DNA of 64,000 nucleotides, taken from NCBI GenBank assembly GCA_036936605.1, contig JAUPFV010000002.1, forward strand, positions 161,998,813-162,062,812, given 5' to 3'. Both the position numbers and the translations under genes were made by a program. The notes under the pieces are model-generated. The model saw nothing but the letters and a program-made list of their open reading frames with translations, did not search any database and was not told the origin of the DNA. This document shows positions 1 to 11,699 of the stretch, one piece after another (the first letter of the stretch is position 1; each line of letters starts with the position of its first letter). Source of the DNA: Limnanthes douglasii subsp. nivea (Eukaryota; Streptophyta; Magnoliopsida; Brassicales; Limnanthaceae).

Positions 1-1010
1 ATACATAATATTATTAAAAAAATATGTAACTTACTTTTAGCTTGAAAATACTGGTTTTGGGAATAAACGACAAAGTCTAAAGTTAATTTTGGTCTCCGTA
101 AAAAATAAAACTAAAAATTGAGGTTTGTCGCTAAAACAACTGATTCCTAAATACCATATCGGAATCAGTTGTTTGTCGCTAAAACCTGCAGAAATTAAAG
201 TTTATGATTAAAAATAAAAATAGAATAACTATATCATTTCATTTACAAAAAAAAATAACATGTAACTTTTTTCAAATACGGAGAAAATAACATATTTGCT
301 GGATTTCACCCTAAACAATAATCTACTAAAAAAATATAACAAACTATAAACTATAAATTACTAATATGTCAATAATCTCGAACATATTATGATACGTTCA
401 ATTATAACTATAATCGATTAACATGTCAATAACAATTCCATATGTTAAGCTATTCGAGATTCAAATTATAATCCGTCAATTACAAATTATAATCTACAAA
501 TGTGTCGATAACATTTTAACTATTTGTGTTTCATATTTTGAGTTTAATAATAAAATAATATTTGTAATATTTTATTTATCTATATGTAATATTTTGTAAA
601 AGGATTATTTGTAATTTTTCCTTTACATATGTTTTCTTTGGTAATATCTAACTTATATTTTGTTTATATATATAACCCGTGACAACACGTATGATATTTT
701 CCTAGTAATAAGTAAAAGAAAGTATAGTAGAGTTTGGGTGTGGCTAAACTTTTATCTTAAAACTACACTATTTATCTTAGTTTTTTATTCTTTTGATTTT
801 TTACAAAAGAAATTATATTTTTAAATTTTTTGTTTTTAAAGAATTTAGTGAAAAGTAGGTTTCTTGTTTTAGAAACATAAAATTTAAATACAAATAATCT
901 ACATTTAAATCCAATTTTCTTTTAATCACCATTTTTTGAAAACAAGTCTTTCTATTTGTATATCAAAACCAAGTCTAATTTAAACCCCAAAAGGTATGAA
1001 ATTTTTATAC
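1..1010. other. AT-rich intergenic DNA, no gene seen
   Basis: No coding region, RNA gene or complete mobile element could be recognised. The sequence is AT-rich with many short homopolymer runs. The only distinct structure is the small hairpin at 137-171, listed separately. It may be non-coding flank of the MULE that follows. Confidence 0.6.
124..185. repeat. Perfect 11-bp hairpin bracketed by a 14-bp direct repeat
   Basis: CAACTGATTCC (137-147) and its exact reverse complement (161-171) enclose a 13-bp loop. The same 14-bp word, TTTGTCGCTAAAAC, stands on both sides (124-137 and 172-185). This looks like a very small insertion or a fold-back remnant. No function is evident. Confidence 0.6.
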
Positions 1011-1079
1011 CGCTGCTAAGATAGTACACCAACGGTATCAAATTTTCAGATACAAAAGATTCGCAGCTGTATTAAAAAG

Positions 1080-2769
1080 TCGCGAAGATACGAAAAACAG
1101 GAAAATCCTAGAATATTATTTGAATGCAAGAGATTTGGAACGTATACGAAGTTTGTAGACCCAAAATATCTTAAAAAGAAGTCTGCCGGAACCAAGAAAT
1201 GTGGGTTTCTTTTTAAGCTTAAAGGAAATATAATAACTTATGAAGAATGGTCATTGGAGGCCGTGTGTAGAGTTTATATAAAACTATGAACTTCGGTAAG
1301 GTCATTCGTACTTGTGAAACTTTTCTAAAATAAGAGTTGGAATTTGTTCTTAGTTCTACCAATATGGGAACTCGTCTTTGTGGATTTTGGATATAGTGAA
1401 AATGTCGAACCCTAAGAATTCATCGCCCATGCGCACAATATAAGTGGTCAGCTAAAAAACCGAAAGATCGAGAAGAACAGCTGCTCGTCGTTGCAATACT
1501 TGTTAGTTGAACTCAAAAATTCAAATTATTATGAATGTCATAGACCAAGCGAAGACAAAATTCATATCACAATTGAGCTTTTATTCACACACTGGTTAGT
1601 TTCGATTTGTTACAGACGTTTCCAAAAGTGTTAATAATGGGTAACACCTACAAGATAATAAGGTACATGATGTTGTTGTCTGAGGTTATTGGAGCCACTC
1701 GTACTAGTATTTATACATCAAATTTTCATTTATATTTTGCGGAGAAATTGACAACTACAAGTGGGTATTTGAATGTTTTCAATCGTTAATGGTAATAACC
1801 TCATCGAACAAGCATCCATTATTTTGACGGATCGAGACTTAGCGTTGATGAAACTGGTCAAAGAATTTTTCCCTAATGCAGCCCACATGATATATCTATA
1901 GCATATTAACATGAACGTTCTAGGAAAAATATTAAATGATAGAGAAGTCTCAAATTATTTTTAAAATATAGAATAAGATAATGACGTCGGAGAATGAACT
2001 CTCGTTCACTAACCGTCGGTCGGAAATGCTCTGTAACTTCAACGATTATTAGAAACTAATTGAATACACCGACACTTGGTTAGAGCCTTACAGTGATAAG
2101 TTTATCACGTAGAAAACTAACAAGTTCTTGCATTTCGGTAATCATACTACAACCGCGTGAATAACGCTCATTCCACCCTTAAATTTTCTTGGTAAAAGCA
2201 AAGGTAACTATGATTCGTTTTAGTTTAAGATGCATAGTTTTCTCAAATTTCAATATGAACTAATTAGATAATCATTTAAAAATAGTTGACTTATAGCCCA
2301 ATATAAATTCACAGATAAGGTGTATGCCGAGCTCAGATGTAACGTTTCCCATGGTGCTTTAGAACAACTCAAATTGTACTTGTGCTATACAAACAATGCA
2401 CTATATGTCATACGGAACGAATTTTTTATTTTTTATGTAAAGAAATAGTGGTACGTTTAGACTTTTTCAACGATCATTTGAAGAGATTAGATATAGTTTT
2501 CAGTACTAATATAACGACGATAGAGCTATTGAAATAAAAAAAACTAGGTAAACAAGTTTATGATGTAATGAAAACCAAAGATGAATCACGTATAGAGCAT
2601 GTGTACAAGATATGGTTTGGCATAATCTATGCGGAAACATCTTATGTTTGAGATTCTTCAAATAAAGTAAAACAACATGGCCTTCCAACTTCAAAATGTA
2701 TTTTCGCATCTGCATCTACATCTGCTAGTAAACGAGATAAATCATATCACGAACATGTTCTCGATTCGG
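1080..2769 (+). pseudogene. Mutator-like (MULE) transposase, decayed
   Basis: Frame-broken translation resembles plant MULE transposases. Around 1180-1270 is a segment like the N-terminal zinc-finger region (KKCGFLFKLKG). At 1607-1790 is the start of the transposase core (FPKVLIMGNTYKIIRYMMLL, then EVIGATRTS). At about 1820-1920 is the block ILTDRDLALMK followed by a degraded WHI(N)KN-type motif, where the tryptophan codon has become a stop. Near 2730-2760 is a basic C-terminal segment (SKRDKSYHEHV) that recurs in the MULE remnant at about 48120. Several stops and frameshifts separate these blocks, so no protein can be made. The C1 LTR at 2770 interrupts the element, so its right end is not seen here. 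Assignment to MULE is fairly secure; the exact family is unknown. Confidence 0.7.
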
Positions 2770-3410
2770 TGATATAATCCTCATAGAATCAGTACTTTGA
2801 AATATGATGGGGATATGCTTTGGAACCAAAGAACCCAAAAAAATTCAAAGATCAAAAGATGTGGATCGATAGGTCATATTGAGGTTATGGAAATGTATAT
2901 TATATTTCAACGGATCTTTATTTGGATATGACGCACCAAATAAAGAATGAGTTTTCTTCTAGATATTACATACCATCAAGAGAAGGACAAGATTTACGAA
3001 ATTTTCATAATAAAAGATAGTATACCATTTAGAAACTGAATACAAAGTTATAAAGGAGAAAGAACAAGCCTTGAATAAAATTCAGACCGTTCTTGGAAAC
3101 AAAAGTCTTGAACAAAATTCAGACCGTTTTTGGAAACAGAAGCCTTGAATATTGAAAATACAAATTATTAATGATAAAATTTGAAATCAGATATTTCAAC
3201 CTCTTCCAAAGATGTGATTATTATTGGAGAAATGGCCTTGGTCTTTTCATCTCAACAAATATGAAATGGTGAAGTAAAACAATTACCTCATTAAAACTTT
3301 GTCAATAAACCAGTGGGACCAAAATTGAACAAGAGAAAAAGAGTACAATTGAGAAATTTTCCCATTTATTGAAATCGATTAGCTTGAATTAAGAACAAAG
3401 TGGTTTGACA
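2770..3410 (-). repeat. 3' LTR of chromovirus-like element C1
   Basis: On the minus strand this matches the repeats at 37678-38361 and 41485-42133 over their whole length, including the shared end (TGAT.. on the plus strand, ..ATCA on the minus strand). It contains the stem-loop and AAGGTTTTAATGAGG-type motif found in the other gypsy elements here (3286-3300). It directly abuts MULE sequence at 2769, so C1 inserted into the MULE. Confidence 0.75.
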
Positions 3411-4862
3411 AGCTTTACCTTCATACTTGATGTTTTGATGACATGTTTAGCTCTTGATTGAGTTATTGGACCAACCAATATAACAAAAACATCCTTAGCT
3501 TCAAGCTCATTCTCTGGTTGAGTTACTCCTCTATGTTTTGCTCATTCCCACGTTCTAAAATACTTGTGTCATCTAGGATTACATCTTCCTCTCCTACTTC
3601 AAAAGAATTTGACCTTAAATTTGTTTCATCTGCAACAAAATGAACAAAATCAGAAACATTGAAAGTAGGACTTAGTTTATACTTACCTCGTAGGTCAAGT
3701 TGATAAGCATTATTTCTGATCTTTTTTGTTACTTCAAATCATCCATCGAATCTAAGCATCATTATCGACTTCCTGTATTCTAGAAATATTTCGTTTTGTA
3801 AGTGTATCCATATTTGGTCTACAATCACAAACATTCTTATGTCTGCCCTTGTTTGTTTATTTAACATACTGCTCAATTTTCCTTTCTATGTTTTTCCTTG
3901 CATTCTCATGGATCTGTTTGACAACTTCAACTTTCTTTTTCTCATCTATGAGAGTTTTTAATCAAAGGAAAAAAGATTATATCCAAATTAGATATTGGGT
4001 TAAATCCATAAACAATCTGAAATGGAGAGTACATAGAATCATAATGCGCATAATGATTGTATGGAAATTCAACACGTGGAAAACAAACTTTTTAAGTTTT
4101 CAAGTTCTTTCTAATGAATGCATATCAAAGAGTGGACAAACTCATATTTACTACTATGTTTGTCCATTAGTTTCTGGGTGACATATAGAACAAAATAAAA
4201 TATTAGGCACCATGGAGTTTTATAAAAGTAATTAAGAAACTTAATACACCCATTTGCAACTACCATCATAGGCATGTCATGCGAGCGAAATATTTTTTCA
4301 AACAACAGATGAGCAATGTACAATTCATCACCACTTTTATGACAAGCAAGGAAATGCGTCATTTTAGAGAATTAATCAACAACCATAAAACTAGAATCCT
4401 TACCATTCCTAGTTCTAGGCAATCAAACTACAAATTCTATAGATATATCCTTCCAATAATGCGTAGGAATAGGTAAATTAGTATAAAAACTTGATGAATT
4501 TATTAGGTGCATTAGTCAACCCAAATGACATTACTAACCATTCATATAGTTCATACTTAGTTTTAAATGCAGTTTTCCATTTATCCTCTTCTTTCATCAT
4601 AAATTGATGATAACTACTTTCATTGTCAACCTTAGAAAAGATGCTAGAACCATGTAGTTCATCTAACATATCATTTAATATAGGTATATGATGACTATAC
4701 TTTATTATCATGTTGTTAATGGCTCTACAATCAACACACGTTTTCCAACTTTCAGATTTCTTAAGCACAACTAGAACTGGTACAACACAAGGACTCATGT
4801 TTACATGGTTATGCCGTTTTTCTATCAATTCACTAATTTTCCTTTGCAATTCTATTGTTTCG
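3411..4862 (-). pseudogene. C1 pol remnant: reverse transcriptase joined to integrase
   Basis: Minus-strand reading gives an RT N-terminal part at 4862-4490 (SPCVVPVLVVLKKSES, CVDCRAINNM, FGLTNAPNKF). It is followed directly, near 4490, by the integrase core (LPRTRNGKDS, FSKMTHFLACHKSGD, 4480-4110). After that come the integrase C-terminal region and the GPITRSRAK-like polyprotein end at about 3640-3430. The RT palm second half, including the catalytic YxDD region, and all RNase H are missing, so the RT-integrase join is a deletion. Stops occur throughout. The plus-strand relative at 39900-41240 restarts its integrase at nearly the same residue. Confidence 0.75.
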
Positions 4863-5049
4863 ACTCATCCTTCTGCTCCTTGATTTGGTGAAATACTTAA
4901 ATGGCCCGAGCACCATCAATTTTCTTTATCATAGTTAGGTAGGCCTATTGCTCGGACTTACACCATACTCGGTCGCTTCATATATTTCGAGTGGGTTTGT
5001 TTGCTCGGTCTCCTTCTTTCCTACCAGTTGGAAAAATACTCCCTCATCA
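4863..5049 (-). repeat. Tat-1 3' LTR
   Basis: Matches 9838-10086 (shared words include TACTCGGTCGCTTCATAT and ATACTCCCTCATCA) but lacks an internal stretch of about 60 bp. It ends in TCATCA at 5049 next to a polypurine tract. The outer boundary against C1 is approximate. Confidence 0.65.
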
Positions 5050-5063
5050 GGGCACCCCCTAGT
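5050..5063 (-). other. Polypurine tract of Tat-1
   Basis: On the minus strand, purine-rich ACTAGGGGGTGCCC lies immediately before the LTR start (TGATGAGGG). Position and sequence parallel the Tat-2 tract at 25668-25681, which supports reading Tat-1 on the minus strand. Confidence 0.6.
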
Positions 5064-5289
5064 TCATGGATTGTGCGCGGTAAGTTAACTTTTAACAAGA
5101 CGAGAAGACAAATCGACCTTGTAGAATATCCAAGTCTAACGGCAGAGTCATAACGTCGACAGTTCTTTTGAATTTTGTTACCGTTAACGACACGTGACTG
5201 GTTTCCAATTCAAACGTGGGATTTCGCGGTTCTAACACCCAACCATTTTATGAAAATTACGATTGGGTTTCGATGATGCGTGCTTAAGG

Positions 5290-7735
5290 CTTAATGTCTC
5301 TAACACTTGCTTATCACATCCCACGTGGGTATAAGGTATATTACAAATTTTCCACTTGCTTTTCCATTATTTATAATCTCATTCCACTTACTTCTTTCTT
5401 TTTCGTCATTCATTGTTGCTTCAAGACTACTCTTCCAGAGATTTTTCTCATCTTCAAACTCTAACATAGGTATGTTGATGTTATTCATCTATTTTTGTTT
5501 CTTGTTCTGGGAAACCCCCGGTTTTAGGATGAGTAATGAACCCCTTAGATACCCAATCGAAAACCATATGCACTAGGTGTGATATTCTTCCTAAGTTGCC
5601 TCATCTTGTAATTGTTTGTATTTTTCGTATTGGCTCATTGCAGTTAACAAGTAGATACAGTGGCGCCAAAAAAGTCAATAAAGAAGAAATTGGTGAAATC
5701 TATTTCTGTCGTTATTCCCATAAATATGGATATCTGGATGATAATGGGTTACTAAGATTTAGGGCTAGGTATGGAATACCCGAGGATGTTATAGTGATGG
5801 TGTCATCGGTTGGTGAACATCCTTAACAGGCTCAGGAGCATGAAACCTGCCTATTTACAACTGTCTTTGATTGGGGGCTTGATTTCCTTTACCTTCGTTA
5901 ATTCAAGATTTGTTTAGCGTAATAGGTATATGTCGTACCCAATTAGCTGTAAATGGGTGGAAGATGCCTCTTAGTTTATTGTTGAGCTCACACTTGTTAG
6001 TGATTAAGGTCTGATTGGCCGATTTTCTCTTAGCCGTCGTGAAACTTGCCAAGTCTCATTTCTTCTATACCCAATTGACCGGGATGATGAAGGTTGTCAA
6101 AATCCTTCATCAGATAAAAATTGGAAAAAATCATTTGTGTTCGTGTCGGCCAATTGGGAGCATGAGAAACCAAAAATGAATCTTCAGTTAGAGAGAAAGT
6201 GGAAAGTGAAGTGTAAGCATTGTTAATAAAGTTTATCCGATTAGCTGGCCAATCTCGGTGTTAATTATCTTTGACTTGTTTGTGCAAGTGAAAGACTCAT
6301 CAGGATTCGTGTAAGGAAGACCTATCGGAAGGATACAAGAACCATTTAGTTCAAGTTGACAACGTTGCGAGCTTGACTTGGTTTCAAGAACCAGCTCTGC
6401 TATTTACGCATGTAAAATATCTGAAAGTTGGTCTGTGACAAGTGCCAGAGCTGAAAATTTCAAAGGACGGGGAAGTGACTATGGCAGATGATGGTGAAGT
6501 GGCATTGGTGGAGCACATAAGGGTTCTAATGGAAAAAATATACCAGGAAAGGAATAGTATATAGGTTTGGCTAGCGATGCCTCAAACCTAAAGATCAAAA
6601 GAGGCAGAAGAGTCTACATCAATGCCCTGTCATAATGAAGGTGGATGAGGTGTAGTGGAAATAAAAGGGGCTGGCAAAGTAGATCAGCAGAAAGATGGTG
6701 TTTCCCCTGTTAGAGGCGATGTAGTGGAAAACTGAATACGGAGTGTCTGCAAAAATGAAGAAAAAATGGATGATTTTGTAATACCCGTGCAGAGAAAATT
6801 GCGGGTGATAGTTGACGTTGTTTCTCTTACAACAAGAAAGTTGCAGCTGGTAGATGAGGACATTGGAGATGGTGTTAAACTGCTATAGAATCCAGCTGAC
6901 CAGGTTGAGCATGAAACAACTAACCATGATCGGGAGAAAGCTCCTAAGGTAGTTGTTCTTGATGGAAACCAGGCGGATGACCAGACGGGTAGGGTAGAGG
7001 ATAATGATGATAAATTTAGGGAACAAAGGAAGCCAATTCCCGAGAAGATAGCTTAAAGAATGAAGGTGTTTGTGAACTCATCAGGTGTACGTCCTTCAGC
7101 CTCGTTAGTGCATGGGGTAGGCACTGGACCCTCCTCTGCTAACATTGTTACACCAAAGCAGATACCAACTGGCAACAGACGGGTCGAGTCCAGCGGATGG
7201 GAAGTACCCATGAAGGAGCTACTACTGACAAGAATCGTTATACCTCGTCCCTCAATGGTGATGTTTGAACAGCTCAAACGATGTCCTGAAATTATCATAC
7301 TCTGATGATATGCCGATTAGTGACATCTTGTAATGTTAAGTAGAACTGGAGATTAAGGTAAAACATCATATATTTGACTATAAAATTGATAAATCGATCA
7401 AGAATTAATATGATGTGGCATGCAAGTGCATCACAATTCGGTTATGTTGTCCTATCGTCAGATGTCCAATTCTGACTTATAGGTCATAGAGAAGTGAAAA
7501 AACCGGAGCCTATGTTGTTTTAACCGACTAAGATTTTGATTGCCGAGCTCGTTCGATTTAAGCATGCATACGAATCTACCAAGGCTTCGAAGGACAAAGC
7601 GATTGAAGTGAGTGAGGGATTTTGGGTGGAAATTGTTGCTTTGAAAGGTTCACCAGCCTCGAGTGAAGATGGGTGTAATGATTTTTTGTTTGGTAACTCC
7701 GCTCTGCTTGCCCAAAATAATGAGCTGGTCGATGT
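5290..7735 (+). pseudogene. Tat-1 accessory gene, antisense to pol, decayed
   Basis: The open stretch at 5536-5826 contains LLRFRARYGIPEDVIV, which lines up with MLRARWGIPTYINIRF in the Tat-2 accessory protein. It is followed in shifted frames by WGLDF(P)LP and an RTQLAVNGWKM-like segment, as in the domain Pfam calls 'putative gypsy type transposon' (PF04195, named from memory). A low-complexity middle and a helix-rich C-terminal part follow (IAELVRFKHAYESTKASKDKAIEV in two pieces near 7540-7620; SALLAQNNELV at 7697-7730). Stops at 5824 and later break it. A G-box-like palindrome (CACGTG, 5322-5327) and GGTATAAGG lie just upstream, a possible promoter. Orientation is opposite to Tat-1 gag/pol, as in Tat-2. 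Confidence 0.6.
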
Positions 7736-8350
7736 GGGGCAGCGGAAAAGCATCTTGGGGAATGCTTGATTAAGGTCGGTGAAGTCGACGCACATGCGCC
7801 ATTACCCTCATTTCTTCTTAATTAGGACCAGATTTTCCACCCATACCGGATACCTTATCCGTCTGATGTGTCCTAAGGGAAAAACTTGGTTACCTCCACC
7901 AATATAGCTTCCTGCTTCTCGGTGGAAAAAGATCGCCACATTTGTCCCCCCGGTTTAGCATACAAATGGATTACCAACTCATGACATATAACCGAAGGGT
8001 CAACACCGGAAATGTCACTTGCCTCCCATGCAAATACGTCCAAATTTTAAACTAATAACTTAATCAAATATTTCTTGAAAATAAAAGTTAACTTATTACC
8101 CAAGCGTAGCGTGCGCTCCTCTATTATTACCTCATCAACAGACTCTAGAAGGATTTTTTCGGGCTAATCTACTTCTCATGGGTCATCGACCGGGTCAGGC
8201 GAGGGAAGGGGGGGGGTACTGATTCCCTCCTTTGAACCCCCTCGTCGGCTAGTTGTTATCTGAGTGATTTGGTGAGGTCAACAGTTACTGCGTACCATGT
8301 CCTCGTCGTATGTTGGTTCCCTCGAATAATACCGACTGTACTTCCCAGTG
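7736..8350 (-). pseudogene. Tat-1 reverse transcriptase, N-terminal part only
   Basis: Minus-strand translation in shifting frames gives LDVFAWEASDISG near 8060-7990, KK.EGNGAC.VDFTDLNQAFPK near 7830-7750 and, one frame over, a PHIDQL-like end at about 7730. This matches the start of the Tat-2 RT (DMFSWCAQDVTGVP, MCIDFTDLNRSCPKD, PRIDQLVD). The reading stops at the IDQL position and continues as accessory-gene sequence of the other strand. That is the deletion junction of this element. Confidence 0.65.
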
Positions 8351-8760
8351 GGTACTTTACATATTGTCTGAAAGACATGGGGTCGCCTCCATTATGTGAA
8401 ACCAAGGCCGACCAATTATCACGTGGTATGGGTTGGATGCATCCGAGATCATAAAAAATGTTTTTAGGCCACGCTTAGTGACTCCACAGCTGACCTTAAC
8501 CATGAGCTCTACTTCCCCCACGCACTGAGATGTTTTCCCTTGATACCCAATCAAGGTTTGTTGAGTGGGCTTGTATGGTGGAACCTCCTGCATCCGATCA
8601 TAACGTTTTATGAAAATGATGTTGGCCGAGCTGTCTCCATCTACCAGTACTCGGGTGACCATGATACCTCCAATGTCTATGTGTATTATAAACACATATT
8701 CATGGGACGTGTTGACACCCCTTAGGTCCGTCGTCTTGGAATTTTAAATCTGTCACAGGG
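8351..8760 (-). pseudogene. Tat-1 aspartic protease domain
   Basis: A 112-residue minus-strand frame (8695-8357) contains VTRVLVDGDSSANIIF, QGKTSQCVGEVELMVKV and NPYHVIIGRPWF. This is the pattern of Tat-lineage proteases, whose active site is normally D-x-G-S-S-A. Here the glycine is aspartate (VDGDSSA), so activity is doubtful. Gag lies upstream and RT downstream on the same strand. Confidence 0.7.
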
Positions 8761-8899
8761 TCTTGATAATTTCGCTAGGACGTGGCATCGATTTTATACA
8801 CATCAAGATCAGTTTGCGCCATTTTACCGAAAGTTGTTCCTTGCGAGACCGCTGAGTTTCCTCCGGTGATGGTGAAAAGGGATGGGCCACTATGCTGTC

Positions 8900-9530
8900 T
8901 TACAAAAACGACATTGTTGGCAACCTCAAATCCTTCTCTAATCATATGGGGATGGGTGACAACGTGACATCATTCTTGATTACAATAGAGTGTCCCCCTT
9001 CAATAGCGAGTAGCCAGTGTTGCTTGTCTGCCTCATCTTGCACATTATTTCTTGGCTTGTCTTCAAAAATAGGGTGCGCATCCTCCGACTAGTGTCCCGT
9101 CGAAGGGGCTCCTTGACCTTCTTTCGCTCGGGCGGCCCACTCTTCGATTCATAAATGTGTGTGTCAGATGAACCCCCTTTCCGAGCATCGTCCATCCTGA
9201 TAAACGTGTCTGCACCGACGAGAAGATCTCCCATCATTTTTATTGGGAATTTGATCAGTTCGGCGTACAGCTCCCTATGTCGATCAAGACCTCGCTTGAG
9301 TGAGACCATCTCTATATTATCCTCTAAATACGAGAGAGCATTCATAGCATGAACAAAGCGTCTAATATGAATTTTAAGTGACTCACCTCGCCTCTAGTAG
9401 AGGTCCATGATCGAGTCCCCCTCGCGCCTAAGCTCCTTATTGCCAACGAACCTTTCCCTGAAGGCCTTGCATATACCGGAAAAATCGTGAGTGGATCCTT
9501 TAGGCAGACTGCTGACAAGGGGATCATTCA
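8900..9530 (-). pseudogene. Tat-1 gag, partial
   Basis: Minus-strand frames 9527-9342 and 9345-8980 follow each other with a shift. The first contains DPLTIFPVYARPSGKGS; the second contains SLKRGLDRHRELYAELIKFP and then a basic segment with RKKVKEPLRRD. Position between the 5' LTR and the protease, and the charged C-terminal half, fit a Tat gag. Sequence similarity to Tat-2 gag is weak, so this rests partly on context. Confidence 0.5.
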
Positions 9531-9837
9531 ATTCCTTATTTATATATTTTTATCACCGTTTATTGGCGGTTATTACATTTATTCCCACTAACTACATGCA
9601 CAATTATATTTATATTATGGGGCCTATATTTACGAGCAATGCGTTAGTGGTTTGACTAGTTCCATTACATTAGCATTAAATCGTTTCCTTGGCCATTTCT
9701 CTTGTGAATTGAGTTCGTTCGACTTCATCCGCGTGCCCGGCCGAGCGTGATCCAAATGATCCCTTCGTCTGCGTGCCTAGCCGAGCGTAATCTATACGAT
9801 CACCTTTTACTCGTTTGGGTGCCTCGTTCGGTTCACT

Positions 9838-10086
9838 ATTCGAGTCAACTCATCCTTCTCATCCTTGAGTTGGTGAAATACTTAACTGGTCTGAGCGCCA
9901 TCAAAATTCTTTATCATAGTTAGATAGGCCATGATTTCTCGTGCAGTTTGTAGTTTAAGTTCAGTATCTTTTTCCTCTTTGCCTACCGCTCATATTTACA
10001 CTGTACTCGGTCGCTTCATATGTTGCGAGTAGCTTTGTCTGCTCGGACTCTTTCTTTCCTGCCAGCCGGAGGATACTCCCTCATCA
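9838..10086 (-). repeat. Tat-1 5' LTR
   Basis: Direct repeat partner of 4863-5049, ending TCATCA at 10086. The inner end near 9838 is approximate and could lie further inside. Two imperfect copies of a roughly 41-bp unit containing GCCGAGCG lie at about 9731-9815 in the adjoining leader. Confidence 0.6.
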
Positions 10087-11285
10087 ATATTCGTCGCTTC
10101 GGACCCAAATGTATAGCGACTGGTGAATTTATCATGCATAACCAAGACTATATGACTAGTATCCATTGGTAGAACACAACACCGGACTTCATCTTCATAC
10201 TTGCCAATGGCTAAAGAAACAAATACTTGGTGTTTAGCTTTCATTTCTCCACTATCATTAATCCACTGAAGCTTGTAAGGTGATGAATGCTTCTTTATTT
10301 TAAAACCAAGCTTATTTATACTTGACACATTAGTGTTCTACTTCTATCAGTAATAAGGTTGCAATCTTTGGCTTGAAAAAGACACCTAGTATGAAACAGA
10401 TTCTCCATGTTCCGTTGTTCTTCTTATTTTGTTTAAGCATTTAGAGATCTTCCAACTAACAATAGATATCCTTTAGTATGTTGCTTTATATTTGTTAGTC
10501 GAGTGCATTTACCTCTCCTCATAATGTACCATCCTTTTGCACTTGAAACACTTAATATCACTTGTTCAGGTTATAACCTGTTTAACTTGGCTTTGTTATC
10601 ATAGATAATGGTGTTCTAGATTTTTGGTTCACTTGTGGATAACTTCCTTTTTAATAACTGGTCTTCTCCTCTTCTGATAACTTGGCTTATTTGTCACTGC
10701 CGTAAACCATATTTGAAGAGGTATTTATTTTCACTTGTTGCTCGAGTAACAAAACTTTGTGTATTATCTCTTCTAGTTTAACATATTGTTGAATTTCTAA
10801 TATACCTTGAATTTCTCTGTTAAACCCTCAAGAAACCTTGACATTGTTGGCTATCTATCTTTTGAAATATCAGCTAGTAATATTGAGGACTCCATTTTCT
10901 GATAATACTCTTCAAATGATCGAGTTTCTTGTGCTATTCTCATTAGTTTGTGATGCAACTTACAATGGTAATGACTAGAAACAAATATCTTCCAAAAAAT
11001 AGCTTTTATTTCGATCAATGACTCTTCATGATGTTCTCTATTACATCTTCTTGAAGTAACTAGTTGATCCCACCAACTGAAAGCGTAATCATAACCTTTG
11101 TAGCAACAACTCTTCCCTGATTGGTCTATGTAGTCTAAACATTGAAAACAAGTTCAATCATCATTTCTAATTTCAAATATGAATTTGGATCATTTTTCCC
11201 ATAAAATGGTGGAATCTTAAGCTTGAGACCTCCAAAATTGTCTTGCATACGTTTGTTGTCTTCTCTTGCACATTTATGGTTCATT
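10087..11285 (-). pseudogene. C1 gag and protease remnants
   Basis: On the minus strand, 11285-11130 encodes a segment like GGLKLKIPPFYGKNDPNSYL, equivalent to GGLKIKIPPFRG at about 39090. At 10560-10520 is a CCHC zinc knuckle (IKCFKCKRMVHYEE). At 10328-10090 is a protease (INKLGFKIKKHSSPYKLQWINDSGEM in two pieces, then VMHDKFTSRYTF). The last matches SVVKKLGLKMKKYPTSYKLQ at 39420 onward. Frameshifts and stops are frequent. Tat-1 interrupts the reading at 10086, and some C1 sequence between protease and RT is missing. Confidence 0.7.
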
Positions 11286-11289
11286 CTGT

Positions 11290-11630
11290 ACAAAATCGTT
11301 TTTAGGAACTGTTTTGAAATTTACCTTTTCATATTCCTAAGAAAACAAATTCAGATATATTCTAAGGTTTTAAAAAAAATTAGGAACTTTCCAAAGGCTT
11401 GTTACTGGTGATTTTTTTTTTGCTTTTGCAGAAAAAGATGTCTCATCCAGATGGTTGAGAAAATAGTAACTTATATAATAACAAGCTTCTAAATAAAGTT
11501 ATGACAAAGTTACTAGACACAAAATTAAATGCCTTTGGCCAAGAGCTTCAATCATCCACTGGTCAAGAGCATAACCGTTCACGATAAGAAAACAATCCAT
11601 GAAGAAATCATGGGGGAGTAACGCAATCGG
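11290..11630 (+). repeat. C-family 5' leader/gag start, inverted relative to C1
   Basis: Plus-strand sequence matches 38640-38945 of C2, including the T-rich stretch ending TTTTGCAGAA, ATAACAAGCTTCTAAATAAAG, and CCAAGAGCTTCAATCAT. Adjacent C1 gag (to 11285) reads on the minus strand, so the two parts are head to head. This is an inverted leader segment or a piece of a second copy. Confidence 0.65.
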
Positions 11631-11699
11631 TATACTCGGAACCATGTTCAAATAATCTAACCTGATGGTGACTTCTTCACGTCCGCGTAGTCGGGGCAT

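Larger units (their letters stand above)
4863..10086 (-). mobile_element. Tat-1: deletion derivative of a Tat-type Ty3/gypsy element, inserted in C1
   Basis: A direct repeat (4863-5049 and about 9838-10086) forms the LTRs. On the minus strand both begin TGATGAGGGAGTAT, like the TGATGAGGA starts of Tat-2 and Tat-4. Read on the minus strand the order is LTR, gag (9530-8900), protease (8760-8350), first third of RT (8200-7736), then an abrupt join to the accessory gene on the opposite strand (7735-5290), polypurine tract and LTR. Most of RT, both RNases H and the integrase are absent, so it could move only with help. C1 sequence resumes on both sides: protease to the right at 10087, RT to the left at 4862. 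Confidence 0.75.
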
